Positions 63,877 to 64,000 of a stretch of 64,000 bases of DNA are shown piece by piece (position 1 is the first letter of the stretch; every line of letters starts with the position of its first letter). The stretch is from Arbacia lixula (lineage: Eukaryota; Echinodermata; Echinoidea; Arbacioida; Arbaciidae): positions 5,163,723 to 5,227,722 of the forward strand of contig OZ022589.1 in assembly GCA_963669155.1 (NCBI GenBank), in the 5' to 3' direction. The notes beneath the pieces are model-generated. The model was not told the DNA's origin. It made no database searches and saw only the letters and a program-made list of their open reading frames with translations. The translations under genes were made by a program, and so were the position numbers.

Positions 63877-64000
63877 TAGTTTTCATATGAACTGTTCATG
63901 CGCCATTGAGGCATTTTGCACTGGTAATACTCGTACATCATTCTAACAGGGCAGTATGGAATCTGGCAGAAAAGGGATTAAACATCTTACAATTACTGCC
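63877..64000. other. Window end, TTAACCC-family-like fragment
   Basis: catgcgccattgaggca and actggtaatactcgtacat resemble the core of the 91-bp element (44404-44494), and it ends aaaagggattaaa. No exon is seen. Confidence 0.4.

Overview
The window looks like nuclear DNA of a marine invertebrate deuterostome, probably an echinoderm. It is AT-rich and intron-bearing, with long simple-sequence tracts and very many small inverted-repeat elements. Genes are split by GT-AG introns, and there are no operons, bacterial-type ribosome binding sites or CRISPR arrays. The lineage is inferred from overall repeat style and is not proven.

Layout. 1-5.0 kb holds two opposed arms of a ~240-bp tandem repeat around a ~2.1-kb core, a foldback-like arrangement. 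5.0-18.3 kb holds a diverged two-copy duplication. Its left copy was hit by a 5.26-kb Tx1/L1-like LINE on the minus strand, and the LINE was later hit by a 726-bp inverted-repeat element with 7-bp target duplications. The right copy (16.25-18.31 kb) preserves the empty site. Three more copies of the 7-bp-duplicating family lie at 23.7, 26.0 and 51.4 kb. 18.3-34 kb is mostly non-coding and holds a CR1/L2-like LINE fragment (29.0 kb), a 2.15-kb pogo/Tigger-like non-autonomous element (30.5-32.6 kb) and two candidate first exons for the next gene.

34.05-38.93 kb (+) is the clearest gene: hypoxanthine-guanine phosphoribosyltransferase (HPRT1). Six exons encode everything after the N-terminus, and reading phase matches at every junction. 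Two human exon pairs (4+5 and 6+7) are single exons here. The intron after exon 37349-37478 carries three or four decayed tandem copies of that exon's 3' end with its splice donor.

42.97-43.97 kb is a ~1-kb trinucleotide microsatellite. 46.03-47.04 kb (+) is a two-exon gene for a 124-residue secreted peptide precursor, possibly CRH-like. On the minus strand, 52.57-52.71 kb plus a tiny exon at 55.40 kb may encode a 49-residue single-span membrane micropeptide, and 63.05-63.39 kb is the last exon of an unrecognised gene with an acidic C-terminus.

Several miniature inverted-repeat families recur, especially in the right half. The most striking carries a TGACGTCACGTG site (CRE overlapping an E-box) near the HPRT1, peptide and minus-strand genes. 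56-62 kb contains decayed LINE 3' ends and simple repeats. The genes appear unrelated in function; what links the window is its dense, nested repeat history.
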